Part shown: positions 8,427 to 16,257 of the stretch, piece by piece | Position numbering within the stretch: the first letter of the stretch is position 1 | Layout of the letters: the number at the start of each line of letters is the position of its first letter | NCBI GenBank assembly: GCA_017560305.1 | Contig: JAFYOF010000036.1 | Coordinates: 1-37,862, forward strand | Origin: Alistipes sp. | GTDB lineage: Bacteria > Bacteroidota > Bacteroidia > Bacteroidales > Rikenellaceae | Reading direction: 5' to 3' | DNA: 37,862 nucleotides | The notes under the pieces: model-generated | The model's input: the letters and a program-made list of their open reading frames with translations, nothing else | Told to the model about the DNA's origin: nothing | The model's database searches: none | Program-made: the position numbers and the translations under genes

Positions 8427-9506
8427 ATGAAAAAGAGTATTTTGGCACCCATAAAGTATCTCGCCAGCGCAGATTTTTCGCTGCGTTTCAAGAAGTGGCG
8501 ACAGCAGGCCGTGGCAGCGATGCCGCTGGGTCGCTATTTTATGCGCCGCCGCTATGCTCCCGCAGCCGAGCACCTCGATATGGAGACCTTCGGTATGCAC
8601 TTCTCATCACCCATAGGCCTGGCGGCTGGCTACGACCGCAACGGCACACTCATCGACACGATGGATGCTATGGGCTTCGGCTTTGTGGAGGTGGGCGCCA
8701 TCACTCCGCGTGAGCAGCACAACAACTCTTTCCCCACGCTCTACAACCTCGAAAATGACCGTGCCATAATCAACTGCGCCGACATCGACAGCGATGGCGT
8801 GGAGCGCGTGATTGAAAACATCAAGCGCCGCAACAGCCGCATCATAGTGGGCTGCAACATAGCCAAGAACAGCGCCACCGCGCCCGAGAATGCTCCGCGC
8901 GACTACCTGCGTCTGTTCCGCCCGCTATATCAGTATGCCGACTACTTCACCGTGAATATCTGTCTCAACAGCTCGGCCTCGCCCTACCTTCCCTGCGACC
9001 GTGAGGAGGTGATGGCAATCCTGCAACCTCTGTTCGAGTTCCGCCGTGGACAGAATCAGTACCGCCCTCTGCTGCTGAAGATTTCACCCGACCTGACCAA
9101 CGAGCAGATTGATATGATGGCTGATATTATGATTGACACCCCGCTGGATGGCATCGTTGCCTGCGGAGGCAGCACGGGTCGCCACGGACTGGAGAACTCC
9201 ACCGAGATTATCCACAAACTGGGTCGCATCCCAGGTGCGATGTACGGAGCACCGCTCAAGGAGCGCACGCTGGAGGTCATCCGCCGCATCTACGACCGCG
9301 CGCAGGGTACATACCCCATCATCGGTTGCGGAGGCATCACCTCGGCACAGGACGCCATAGATATGCTTGAGGCGGGCGCGACGCTCGTGCAGCTATCCAC
9401 CGAGTTCATCTATGGCGGTGGTAAGTCGCTGCGTAACATACGCATAGGTCTGAACGAACACCTCCGTCAGGCAGCACTCAACGCCGAGCAGGAGGAGCAG
9501 AAATAA
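8427..9506 (+). CDS. pyrD: Class 2 dihydroorotate dehydrogenase-like FMN protein, active site altered
   Basis: By fold a quinone-type dihydroorotate dehydrogenase of 359 residues, with a basic N-terminal extension as in membrane-associated class 2 enzymes. Conserved FMN-barrel segments are PIGLAAGYDRNG, VEVGAITPR, LLKISPDL, YGAPLKE and PIIGCGGI. Aligned by eye to E. coli PyrD, the orotate contacts are changed: the Lys of GLDKDG is Arg, NRMGFNN reads NCADIDS, NISSPNT reads NICLNSS (catalytic Ser lost) and ATNTT reads ACGGS. It may be a paralogue with another substrate, or a very diverged PyrD. cinA follows after 13 nt. Family membership is sure; the reaction is not. Confidence 0.8.
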   Translation: MKKSILAPIKYLASADFSLRFKKWRQQAVAAMPLGRYFMRRRYAPAAEHLDMETFGMHFSSPIGLAAGYDRNGTLIDTMDAMGFGFVEVGAITPREQHNNSFPTLYNLENDRAIINCADIDSDGVERVIENIKRRNSRIIVGCNIAKNSATAPENAPRDYLRLFRPLYQYADYFTVNICLNSSASPYLPCDREEVMAILQPLFEFRRGQNQYRPLLLKISPDLTNEQIDMMADIMIDTPLDGIVACGGSTGRHGLENSTEIIHKLGRIPGAMYGAPLKERTLEVIRRIYDRAQGTYPIIGCGGITSAQDAIDMLEAGATLVQLSTEFIYGGGKSLRNIRIGLNEHLRQAALNAEQEEQK

Positions 9507-9519
9507 CCCCACGAAAATT

Positions 9520-10764
9520 ATGATTAAAGCAACAATAATCACCATCGGCGACGAGATTCTAATCGGTCAAATCGTCGATACCAACTCTGTGAGCATCGCC
9601 AAGCGACTGAACTCAATCGGCATCACCGTAGCAGAGAAACTCTCAATCGGCGACAATGCCGAGCAGATTGAAGCGACACTCAAGCGCGCCCACTCGCAGT
9701 CGCAGGTGGTCATCATCACGGGCGGTCTGGGTCCTACGAAGGACGACATCACAAAGCATACGCTCGCACGCATCTTCTCATCGCCACTGGTTGAGAATAA
9801 GGAGGTTGCAACATTTGTCGAGCAGTTGCTCGCCAAGCGTGGCATAGCCTTCAACTCTCTGAATCGCTCGCAGGCGCTCGTGCCAGAGTGTTGCGAGGTG
9901 CTCTTCAACTACCACGGCACAGCCCCCGGAATGTGGTTTGACGAGGGTGAGAATGTAACCATCTCGCTGCCGGGCGTTCCGTTTGAGATGGAGCACCTGA
10001 TGGATGAGGTCATCCCACGACTGAAGGCGCACTACACGCTCAACTCCAACATCCACCGCACGATGATTACCTCTGGCATTGCCGAGTCAATCCTTGCCGA
10101 GCGCATCGCCGCGTGGGAGGATGCGCTGCCCGCCGACATCAAGCTGGCATACCTGCCCGCGCCAAACATTGTGCGCCTGCGCCTTTCAACCTACAACAGT
10201 GCCGACAGCGAGGCGGCACGCACACGCATCGACAAGTTATTCAACGAGTTATATAGCATCATCCCCGACAACATCGTGGGTTACGAGGATGCTTCGGTCC
10301 AGCAGCTTGTACACCAGATTCTCACCGAGCGAGGTCAGACACTCGCCGTGGCGGAGAGCTGCACGGGCGGCACAATCGCCTCGCGCTTCACGGCAATGGC
10401 AGGCTCGTCGGCATACTTCCTCGCTGGCGTGGTGTCATATTCAAATGAGTCAAAGCGAGATGTGCTGGGCGTAAACTACGATGACATTATGCGTTACGGC
10501 GCAGTCAGCGAGAGCGTTGCACGCCAGATGGCGGAGGGTGCGCGCCGCATCACGGGAGCCGACTACGCCATAGCAACTACGGGCATCGCAGGACCTTCGG
10601 GCGGCTCGGAGGAGAAGCCTGTGGGCACGGTGTGGATTGCCGTGGCAACACCCACCCACACCATAGCGATGTTGCGTCAATCGGGCACCGACCGCGGACA
10701 AATCATCAACCGCGCCTCGGCATACGCCATCGAGATGCTCTACAAGGAGCTGAAAAGGGGATAA
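9520..10764 (+). CDS. cinA: CinA family protein (MoCF-like domain plus NMN deamidase)
   Basis: A two-domain protein of 414 residues, full family length. The N-terminal half is the molybdopterin-binding-like domain (TIGDEILIGQIVDTN, TGGLGPTKDD, LPGVPFEM). The C-terminal part, from about residue 255, is the PncC-type domain that deamidates nicotinamide mononucleotide to nicotinate mononucleotide in pyridine-nucleotide recycling (VAESCTGG, GVVSYSNESK, TGIAGPSGGS, KPVGTVW). It starts 13 nt after the pyrD-like gene and is probably co-transcribed. A weak hairpin and a tandem heptamer follow. Confidence 0.95.
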   Translation: MIKATIITIGDEILIGQIVDTNSVSIAKRLNSIGITVAEKLSIGDNAEQIEATLKRAHSQSQVVIITGGLGPTKDDITKHTLARIFSSPLVENKEVATFVEQLLAKRGIAFNSLNRSQALVPECCEVLFNYHGTAPGMWFDEGENVTISLPGVPFEMEHLMDEVIPRLKAHYTLNSNIHRTMITSGIAESILAERIAAWEDALPADIKLAYLPAPNIVRLRLSTYNSADSEAARTRIDKLFNELYSIIPDNIVGYEDASVQQLVHQILTERGQTLAVAESCTGGTIASRFTAMAGSSAYFLAGVVSYSNESKRDVLGVNYDDIMRYGAVSESVARQMAEGARRITGADYAIATTGIAGPSGGSEEKPVGTVWIAVATPTHTIAMLRQSGTDRGQIINRASAYAIEMLYKELKRG

Positions 10765-10773
10765 GAAAGGGGA

Positions 10774-10806
10774 ATTCAAAATTCAACATTCAAAATTCAA
10801 AATTTA
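10774..10806 (+). repeat. Tandem heptamer (ATTCAAA)4
   Basis: Units ATTCAAA, ATTCAAC, ATTCAAA, ATTCAAA run to ATTTA, just after the cinA stop. The reverse complement, with the same variant unit position and the same TCCC flank, occurs at 34834-34861. A two-unit inverted copy lies at 10948-10961 inside the rpmB promoter. Confidence 0.75.
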
Positions 10807-10830
10807 TTGAGATAGGTCTTGTGGAGAATT

Positions 10831-10867
10831 AATGCGCCTCGGCGTTCCTTTTAGTGGCATTTTTTTA
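10831..10867 (+). terminator. Possible terminator after cinA
   Basis: AATGC (10831-10835) can pair with GCATT (10857-10861) around a small GCGCC/GGCGT hairpin, followed by a T run. The first ten bases, AATGCGCCTC, equal the start of the structured repeats at 3611 and 34701, so this may be a truncated copy rather than a designed terminator. Confidence 0.4.
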
Positions 10868-10947
10868 TTTCCATTAGCTCTTTTCACGCCTCAAGCCCCC
10901 AATTTTCACTTTTTTTCGACCTTATTTAACAATTTTGATTGCGCTAT

Positions 10948-10979
10948 TTTGAATTTTGAATTTATTTTATGTATCTTTG
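10948..10979 (+). promoter_or_regulatory. Promoter of rpmB-rpmG-DUF4295
   Basis: TTTG (10948-10951), a 20-nt spacer, then TATCTTTG (10972-10979), matching both Bacteroidetes consensus boxes. The -33 box falls within a two-unit TTTGAAT repeat. The start codon is 45 nt downstream. Confidence 0.8.
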
Positions 10980-11023
10980 CGCACCCTTAAAGTGAGGGAA
11001 TTATAACTAAAAGACAAAAAACA

Positions 11024-11257
11024 ATGAGAGTTTGCGAGATCACAGGTAAAACTGCAGTAGTGGGTAACAATGTTTCTCACTCAAACCGCAAGACCAAGCG
11101 CAAGTTCAACACTAACTTGAAGACAAAGCGTTTTTGGTCTGAGGAGGAGGGTCGTTGGTTCACATTGAAGGTGACAACTGCCGGTATGAAAACAATTAAC
11201 AAGAAGGGCTTGGCTGCCGCTTTGAAGGAGGCTGCTGCTCCAAAGAAGGTTTACTAA
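11024..11257 (+). CDS. rpmB: 50S ribosomal protein L28
   Basis: Structural protein of the large ribosomal subunit, 77 residues. The start [20 protein letters not shown] and the basic segment [12 protein letters not shown] are typical of L28, and the C-terminal half ([15 protein letters not shown]) matches too. The zinc-type cysteine pairs of some L28 proteins are absent; only one Cys is present. It is the first gene of a three-gene unit under a well-formed promoter, with rpmG 16 nt downstream. Confidence 0.97.
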   Translation: MRVCEITGKTAVVGNNVSHSNRKTKRKFNTNLKTKRFWSEEEGRWFTLKVTTAGMKTINKKGLAAALKEAAAPKKVY

Positions 11258-11273
11258 AAATTATTAAGGAGAA

Positions 11274-11456
11274 ATGGCAAAGAAAGGTAACAGAGTTCAG
11301 GTGATCCTTGAGTGCACAGAGCAGAAGGAGAGCGGTGTTGCAGGTATGTCACGCTATGTCACCACTAAGAACAAGAAGAACACACCAGATCGTTTGGAGC
11401 GTCGTAAGTACAATCCATACTTGAAGAAGGTTACAGTACATCGTGAAATTAAGTAA
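11274..11456 (+). CDS. rpmG: 50S ribosomal protein L33
   Basis: Small basic protein of the large ribosomal subunit, 60 residues. It contains [29 protein letters not shown] and the C-terminal [18 protein letters not shown], typical of L33. The four zinc-binding cysteines found in some L33 proteins are missing, which marks the zinc-independent form. It lies between rpmB and the DUF4295 gene, the usual Bacteroidetes arrangement. Confidence 0.97.
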   Translation: MAKKGNRVQVILECTEQKESGVAGMSRYVTTKNKKNTPDRLERRKYNPYLKKVTVHREIK

Positions 11457-11471
11457 TTTAGGATTTAAGTC

Positions 11472-11630
11472 ATGGCAAAGAAAGTAGTTGCAACCCTCAA
11501 AACGGGTAACACAAAGAAGTACACCAAGTGCATCAAGATGGTTAAGTCAGAGAAGACAGGTGCTTACATCTTCAAGACTCAGAACATCCTCGACGATGCG
11601 GAGATTAAGGCTTACTTCGCTGAGAAATAA
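11472..11630 (+). CDS. DUF4295 small basic protein
   Basis: A 52-residue basic protein starting MAKKVVATLKTGNTKKYTK and ending DAEIKAYFAEK. It lies 15 nt after rpmG and reads cleanly from ATG 11472 to TAA 11628-11630. Its position and sequence fit the DUF4295 family, which in Bacteroidetes follows rpmG. The function is unknown; its size, charge and constant placement with L28/L33 suggest a ribosome-associated protein (inference). A strong terminator follows. Confidence 0.88.
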   Translation: MAKKVVATLKTGNTKKYTKCIKMVKSEKTGAYIFKTQNILDDAEIKAYFAEK

Positions 11631-11660
11631 TTTTTGCATTAGACCTTTGGTTTAATACAA

Positions 11661-11694
11661 AAAAGTCGCTTCCCTCGGGAGGCGACTTTTTTTT
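11661..11694 (+). terminator. Rho-independent terminator after the ribosomal protein unit
   Basis: Stem AAAAGTCGC/GCGACTTTT extended by CTTCC/GGAGG-type pairs with a 4-nt loop, followed by a T run to 11694. It may also limit leftward transcription from the gene at 11719. Confidence 0.88.
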
Positions 11695-11718
11695 GTATAT
11701 CAATGCCTATCGCTACCG

Positions 11719-12660
11719 CTACAAATAACGCTCTGACAAGTAATCAATATACTCTTCATTACCATCACGATATTCTGCAAATAGTTTTGTGATAACTTCT
11801 TGATAGGTTGTATGACGAAACATTACGCCATCGCTCTTTGCAATTGCCGCAAACCTTTCTATCTCAGCTCTATGTCCTGCTCCCTCCTCTCCGAAAGCAT
11901 CATACCATAAATACAATAATTTATAGTCTGTTATTATCCTATTTCGTTTTCGAGGAAACTCTACATTAAGCCCCAAGATATGTTTAATAAGTTGTGGTAC
12001 ATCTAAATAATGAAATTTTTCTTTATTTTGAGATATATTTTTAACCAGTTCATAGAGATTTGGCAATTTTGTCCATAAAGACTCTTCTTCTAAATATACA
12101 TCTCGCAAGGACTTATGCCTGCCACTATAAGGTTCTGTAAATTTTGACTCTATCGCAATATTGCACAATGAATACTCAAAACACACATCTAAATTAGCAG
12201 GTCGAGGAAATCTTTTATGGTCATCGTGAATTTTATATTGCTTTTCAAAATTAAAATTCACCACATACTGCTTGGGAGGAATCTCCACAACTTTGGGCGA
12301 GGTAGAGCCTATATTCTTAATTAAAAAATCGCTTTTAGGCTTCGAAATTAGCGACAAAGCATACAACAATGGACTCGCATCTTTACCCACCCAATATTGA
12401 AACAGATTAACCACGATTGCAGATGAAGAATGAGTTGCCTTCATCTTTGCCAAACGCGTTTTATTATCCTTCAGTTCTCCGCCATCACCCCCACTATATG
12501 CAGTTGCAACATCATCGGCTAAAGGCTCGAATAGATTATCTGCAATATTTTTCAGATAAGATTTCTCACCATTTCCATTTATAGTTCCACTTACCAAATC
12601 GTAGCCCTTTCGCAATGCCCACGCCTGTTGCTTCTTTTTGATTTTTTCTTTCGCTTTCAT
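11719..12660 (-). CDS. PD-(D/E)XK nuclease-like protein, possible PGN_0703-type restriction endonuclease
   Basis: A 313-residue cytoplasmic protein. A core PANLDVCFEY (D158) ... NIAIESKFTEPY (E171-x-K173) fits the D...ExK metal-binding pattern of PD-(D/E)XK nucleases, and the SKFTEPYSG segment resembles putative restriction endonucleases of the PGN_0703 family (recalled, not searched). The frame extends to 12735, but ATG 12660 gives a basic, soluble N-terminus and leaves space for the promoter at 12708-12736. The gene is visibly more AT-rich than its neighbours, points opposite to them and splits a normally compact core cluster, all suggesting acquisition. No methyltransferase is adjacent. 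Confidence 0.6.
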   Translation of the reverse strand: MKAKEKIKKKQQAWALRKGYDLVSGTINGNGEKSYLKNIADNLFEPLADDVATAYSGGDGGELKDNKTRLAKMKATHSSSAIVVNLFQYWVGKDASPLLYALSLISKPKSDFLIKNIGSTSPKVVEIPPKQYVVNFNFEKQYKIHDDHKRFPRPANLDVCFEYSLCNIAIESKFTEPYSGRHKSLRDVYLEEESLWTKLPNLYELVKNISQNKEKFHYLDVPQLIKHILGLNVEFPRKRNRIITDYKLLYLWYDAFGEEGAGHRAEIERFAAIAKSDGVMFRHTTYQEVITKLFAEYRDGNEEYIDYLSERYL

Positions 12661-12707
12661 ATGCCTACTATAAAATATGTCTACCGAGAACACACCCTCG
12701 CATATTA

Positions 12708-12736
12708 CAAATATAACAAAACTTTCACAAAACAAA
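12708..12736 (-). promoter_or_regulatory. Promoter of the nuclease-like gene
   Basis: Minus strand TTTG (12733-12736), a 17-nt spacer and TATATTTG (12708-12715). It predicts a leader of about 40 nt to ATG 12660. Confidence 0.55.
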
Positions 12737-12776
12737 CAACACTCGCGCGGGGAATTGCAGAGTTATATTAAGATTT

Positions 12777-12808
12777 TTTGTAGTTGAGCAAAAAAAATAT
12801 TAATTTTG
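12777..12808 (+). promoter_or_regulatory. Promoter of ftsY-rimO
   Basis: TTTG (12777-12780), a 20-nt spacer and TAATTTTG (12801-12808), both full consensus boxes. ftsY begins 49 nt downstream. Confidence 0.8.
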
Positions 12809-12857
12809 TGTGATAATATGCCATATAATATATGTATGGCGCAAAAACGATTAGATT

Positions 12858-13892
12858 ATGGGATTTTTTGACCTTTTTAAGAAGAAAAAAGATAGCGCCG
12901 AGGTAGCCTCTACACCAGAGGAGCAGGCGGCTGCCGCACAGGCCGAGGAGCAGAAAGCCGAGGAGCAGAAGCAGGAACTCGAGGAGGGCTTGCAGAAAAC
13001 CAAGTCGGGATTCTTCTCGAAGTTGGCGCGCGCGGTGGCGGGTCGCTCGACTGTAGATGCCGATGTATTGGATGACCTGGAGGAGGTGCTCATCACTTCA
13101 GATGTTGGTGTGGAGACCACTGTCAAGATTATCAACCGCATCGAGGAGCGCATCGCACGCGACAAGTATATGAACACCTCGGAGCTCAACGCCATCCTGC
13201 GTGACGAGATTGCCTCACTGATGGAGGAGTCGCACTCAAAGCGCGAGGACTTCGGCTTGGAGGTGAAGGAGGGCACTCCTTATGTGATGATGGTCGTGGG
13301 CGTGAACGGCGCGGGCAAGACCACCACTATCGGCAAGCTGGCGGCACAGCTCACCAAGGCGGGTCGCAAGGTATATATCGGTGCGGCTGACACCTTCCGT
13401 GCGGCGGCGATTGACCAGCTGGCGGTATGGGCGGAGCGCGCGGGCGCAACGATGATTCGTCAGGAGATGGGCTCTGACCCCGCATCGGTGGCATACGACA
13501 CGCTGAAGTCGGCGGTGGCAAATGGTGCGGATGTGGTGTTGATTGACACCGCAGGCCGTCTGCACAATAAGGTTGGCTTGATGAACGAGCTTACAAAGAT
13601 TCGCAATGTGATGGCGAAGGTTATTCCCGATGCGCCACACGAGGTGATGCTCGTACTGGATGGCTCGACTGGTCAGAACGCATTTGAGCAGGCTCGCCAG
13701 TTCACTCAGGCGACACAGGTTACTTCGCTCACAATCACCAAGTTGGATGGCACAGCCAAGGGTGGCGTGGTGATTGGCATCAGCGACCAGTTCCACATCC
13801 CCGTGCGCTACATCGGCATAGGCGAGGGCATCGACCAGCTCCGTATGTTCAACCGCAAGGATTTCGTAAACGCACTCTTCGGAGAGCAGTAA
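12858..13892 (+). CDS. ftsY: Signal recognition particle receptor FtsY
   Basis: SRP GTPase that docks ribosome-nascent chain complexes at the membrane for co-translational insertion. The 344 residues comprise a short Lys/Glu/Ala-rich acidic A region (about 8-45), a helical N domain and the G domain: G1 [10 protein letters not shown] (148-157), AADTFRAAA (177-185), DTAGR (230-234) and TKLDG (294-298), ending in [17 protein letters not shown]. The A domain is much shorter than in E. coli, as is usual in Bacteroidetes. rimO follows after 9 nt. Confidence 0.98.
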   Translation: MGFFDLFKKKKDSAEVASTPEEQAAAAQAEEQKAEEQKQELEEGLQKTKSGFFSKLARAVAGRSTVDADVLDDLEEVLITSDVGVETTVKIINRIEERIARDKYMNTSELNAILRDEIASLMEESHSKREDFGLEVKEGTPYVMMVVGVNGAGKTTTIGKLAAQLTKAGRKVYIGAADTFRAAAIDQLAVWAERAGATMIRQEMGSDPASVAYDTLKSAVANGADVVLIDTAGRLHNKVGLMNELTKIRNVMAKVIPDAPHEVMLVLDGSTGQNAFEQARQFTQATQVTSLTITKLDGTAKGGVVIGISDQFHIPVRYIGIGEGIDQLRMFNRKDFVNALFGEQ

Positions 13893-13901
13893 TAGGTCAA
13901 A

Positions 13902-15212
13902 ATGAAAACAATCAATGTCATAACACTCGGTTGCTCGAAGAACACGGTTGACAGCGAGCACCTGATGGCGCAACTTGAGGCAGCGGGATATGCCCTGCGT
14001 GCCGACGATGATAGGCTGGACGCCGATGTGGTGGTAATCAACACCTGCGGTTTTATCGGCGACGCCAAGCAGGAGAGCATCGAGCTCATCCTCGAGGCGG
14101 TGGCGGCAAAGGAGGCGGGACTTATCGAGCAGTTGTTCGTAATCGGCTGCTTGAGTGAGCGTTACGCCGACGAGTTGAGAGCCGAGATTCCCGAGGTGGA
14201 CCAGTATTTCGGCGTGAAGGACTGGGCGGCAATCGTGGCGGCGCTGGGCGGCGAGCACAAGGCTGAACTTGAGACCGAGCGCTGGCTCACTACACCTTCG
14301 CACTACGCCTACCTGAAGATTGCCGAGGGTTGTAACTGGCACTGCGGCTACTGCGCAATTCCGCTCATCCGCGGCAAGCACACATCAATCCCTATGGAGA
14401 CCCTCGAGCAGGAGGCACGCAACCTCGCGGCGCAGGGCGTGAAGGAATTGATGATTATCGCGCAAGACTCAACATACTATGGCATTGACCTTTACGGCGA
14501 GCGCCGACTGGCAGAGCTTCTGGAGCGCCTCTGCCGCATCGAGGGTATCGAGTGGATTCGCCTCCACTACGCCTACCCTGCCGCATTCCCCGAGGATGTG
14601 ATTGAGGTGATGGCGCGCGAGCCAAAGATTTGTAAATATCTCGACATTCCATTCCAGCACATATCAGACAATATGCTCTCGGCAATGAAGCGCCGCCACA
14701 CCAAGCAGGAGGCGATGCAACTCATTGAGCGTCTGCGCACTCGCATCCCCGACATCGCTCTGCGCACCACCCTTCTGGTGGGCTACCCAGGCGAAACAGA
14801 GGAGGATATCAAGGAGTTGGAGGCATTCGTCAAGGAGGTTAAGTTTGACCGACTGGGCGTATTCCCATACTCGCCAGAGGAGGGTACTTACTCGGCGGAG
14901 CACCTCACCGACGATGTGCCCGACACCGAGAAGCAGCGCCGCGCCGACCGCATAATGCTCATCCAGGAGCAGATTTCGCTGGACAACAACCTTGAGCGCG
15001 TGGGTCGCACGATGCGCGTGATTGTCGATTCGCGTCAGGGCGATTACTATGTTGCCCGCTCGGAGTACGACTCGCCCGAGGTGGATCAGGAGATACTCAT
15101 CCCAGCCCACCTGCGCCAGTTGCGCCGAGGCTGTTTCTACGAGGCTCGCATCACGGGTGCCGAGAACTTTGACCTCTACGGCGAGGTGATTGCCCCCTCA
15201 AGAAGAAAGTAA
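13902..15212 (+). CDS. rimO: Ribosomal protein S12 methylthiotransferase RimO
   Basis: Radical-SAM methylthiotransferase that modifies the conserved Asp of ribosomal protein S12. It has 436 residues in the usual three parts: an N-terminal UPF0004 domain whose cluster ligands are C11, C49 and C83 (LGCSKNTVD, NTCGFI, IGCLSER); a radical-SAM core with C144, C148 and C151 (EGCNWHCGYCAIP); and a C-terminal TRAM domain (about 370-432). GFIGDAKQESI and LLVGYPGETEED support RimO rather than MiaB. It is co-transcribed with ftsY; no clear terminator follows. Confidence 0.97.
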   Translation: MKTINVITLGCSKNTVDSEHLMAQLEAAGYALRADDDRLDADVVVINTCGFIGDAKQESIELILEAVAAKEAGLIEQLFVIGCLSERYADELRAEIPEVDQYFGVKDWAAIVAALGGEHKAELETERWLTTPSHYAYLKIAEGCNWHCGYCAIPLIRGKHTSIPMETLEQEARNLAAQGVKELMIIAQDSTYYGIDLYGERRLAELLERLCRIEGIEWIRLHYAYPAAFPEDVIEVMAREPKICKYLDIPFQHISDNMLSAMKRRHTKQEAMQLIERLRTRIPDIALRTTLLVGYPGETEEDIKELEAFVKEVKFDRLGVFPYSPEEGTYSAEHLTDDVPDTEKQRRADRIMLIQEQISLDNNLERVGRTMRVIVDSRQGDYYVARSEYDSPEVDQEILIPAHLRQLRRGCFYEARITGAENFDLYGEVIAPSRRK

Positions 15213-15257
15213 CGCAAAAGTTTTTTTATAGTTTTTCTCGCTCCGAGAGTGATAAAA

Positions 15258-15289
15258 TTTGGGGGAAAGATAAATTTTTATTACTTTTG
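15258..15289 (+). promoter_or_regulatory. Promoter of the coiled-coil/zapA operon
   Basis: TTTG (15258-15261), a 20-nt spacer and TACTTTTG (15282-15289). The start codon at 15319 is 29 nt further on. Confidence 0.78.
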
Positions 15290-15318
15290 AGTGTTAAAAC
15301 TGTCATAAACGACCGACA

Positions 15319-15612
15319 ATGGCTTGCAAAAGTATAATATCGCACATTCAGGCTCAAGCAGAGAGAGTCATCGCGCAGCACGAAAAGATCGCTGATCAGG
15401 TGGTTGCGCTGACTAAGGAGCGCGATGAACTGAAGGTCGAGGTACGCAAGCAGCAGGAGGAGATTATGGCACTGAAGGCGGAGTTGCAGCAGCTGCGACT
15501 GACTCAGAGTCTGAGCGGCAACTCAACCGACAAAGCTAAATCGCGTGCACGCATCAACCAATTATTGCGGGAGGTTGACAAGTGTATCGCACTGCTCACA
15601 AAAGCACAATAA
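15319..15612 (+). CDS. Small coiled-coil protein upstream of zapA
   Basis: A 97-residue protein without signal peptide or membrane segment. Residues about 10-62 have strong heptad character (KIADQVVALTKERDEL, KQQEEIMALKAELQQL), then a polar linker and a short C-terminal helix (INQLLREVDKCIALL). No catalytic motif is visible. It starts the operon and zapA begins 9 nt after its stop, so a cytoskeletal or division-scaffold role like that of ZapB is a reasonable guess; I do not recognise it as a ZapB homologue by sequence. Confidence 0.75.
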   Translation: MACKSIISHIQAQAERVIAQHEKIADQVVALTKERDELKVEVRKQQEEIMALKAELQQLRLTQSLSGNSTDKAKSRARINQLLREVDKCIALLTKAQ

Positions 15613-15621
15613 TAACCGAGT

Positions 15622-15936
15622 ATGGCAAAACAGAAGATAAGCCTCAAGGTGGGTGGCAAGGCCTACCAGATGACAATCGAAAGCGATAAGGAGGAGATTT
15701 ATCGCTTGGCGGAGCGTGAGGTAAACGGCGCCATAGGTAAATTGCAGAAGGCTTTTGGCGAGAACTTCACAATGCAGGACTGCTTGGCGATAGCAGCCTT
15801 ACAATGTAGCATAAACAACATTACGATAAGTAAGCAGAACGAGTTGGGTGATGAGGACCTTCAGGCTCTGGACGAGCTCTCGAAGCGCCTTGACCAGCAC
15901 CTCAACCGCATTCCAAAGAGCAAGGCGACAAAGTAG
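15622..15936 (+). CDS. zapA: Cell division protein ZapA
   Basis: FtsZ-ring-associated protein that bundles FtsZ filaments. The 104 residues show the family layout: an N-terminal globular half (KISLKVGGKAYQMTI, EEIYRLAEREVN) and a C-terminal coiled coil (LQALDELSKRLDQHL). The internal segment MQDCLAIAALQ matches ZapA proteins. It follows the coiled-coil gene after 9 nt and precedes the 6S RNA and rny, as in other Bacteroidetes. Confidence 0.93.
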   Translation: MAKQKISLKVGGKAYQMTIESDKEEIYRLAEREVNGAIGKLQKAFGENFTMQDCLAIAALQCSINNITISKQNELGDEDLQALDELSKRLDQHLNRIPKSKATK

Positions 15937-16004
15937 TCTTGCGCATCGCTTGTTTCGAGCGAGGAGGTACATAACAACGAAACAAATGTTCTTTACATAA
16001 AAAA

Positions 16005-16204
16005 TCTACCCGCATAGATTTCCTTATAGCTTTGCGAAACTGAACACTTTTTACATTGGGTCAACTCTCGGTTTCTCAAAATCAGGCCTCAGCCCCTTCG
16101 GGGGAGTGTACGCACCAGTGGAAGGTTGCGAACTCCGGAGCCCCACACCTTGACTTATCGGCAGATTCGTCAAACAAGAAAAGGAACTTCTATGCGGATT
16201 TTTT
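16005..16204 (+). ncRNA. ssrS: 6S RNA
   Basis: Non-coding RNA that binds sigma-70-type RNA polymerase holoenzyme by mimicking an open promoter. The spacer folds into one long irregular rod: CCGCATAGA (16010-16018) with TCTATGCGG (16189-16197), CCTT with AAGG, TTTGCGAAACTG (from 16031) with CAGATTCGTCAAA (one mismatch, one bulge), GTCAA with TTGAC, and a CCCCTTCGGGG-type hairpin inside. A T run (16199-16204) follows the closing stem. Length (about 190-200 nt), shape and location between zapA and rny match Bacteroidetes 6S RNA. The 5' end is set by the closing stem and is approximate. Confidence 0.82.
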
Positions 16205-16257
16205 ATTTTGGATAAAACACTAAAACTAAATTAATTAATACACTAAATTACACAACA

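Noticed and set aside
16027..16034. TAGCTTTG as a promoter -7 box
   Set aside because: It sits inside the paired rod of the 6S RNA and has no -33 TTTG.
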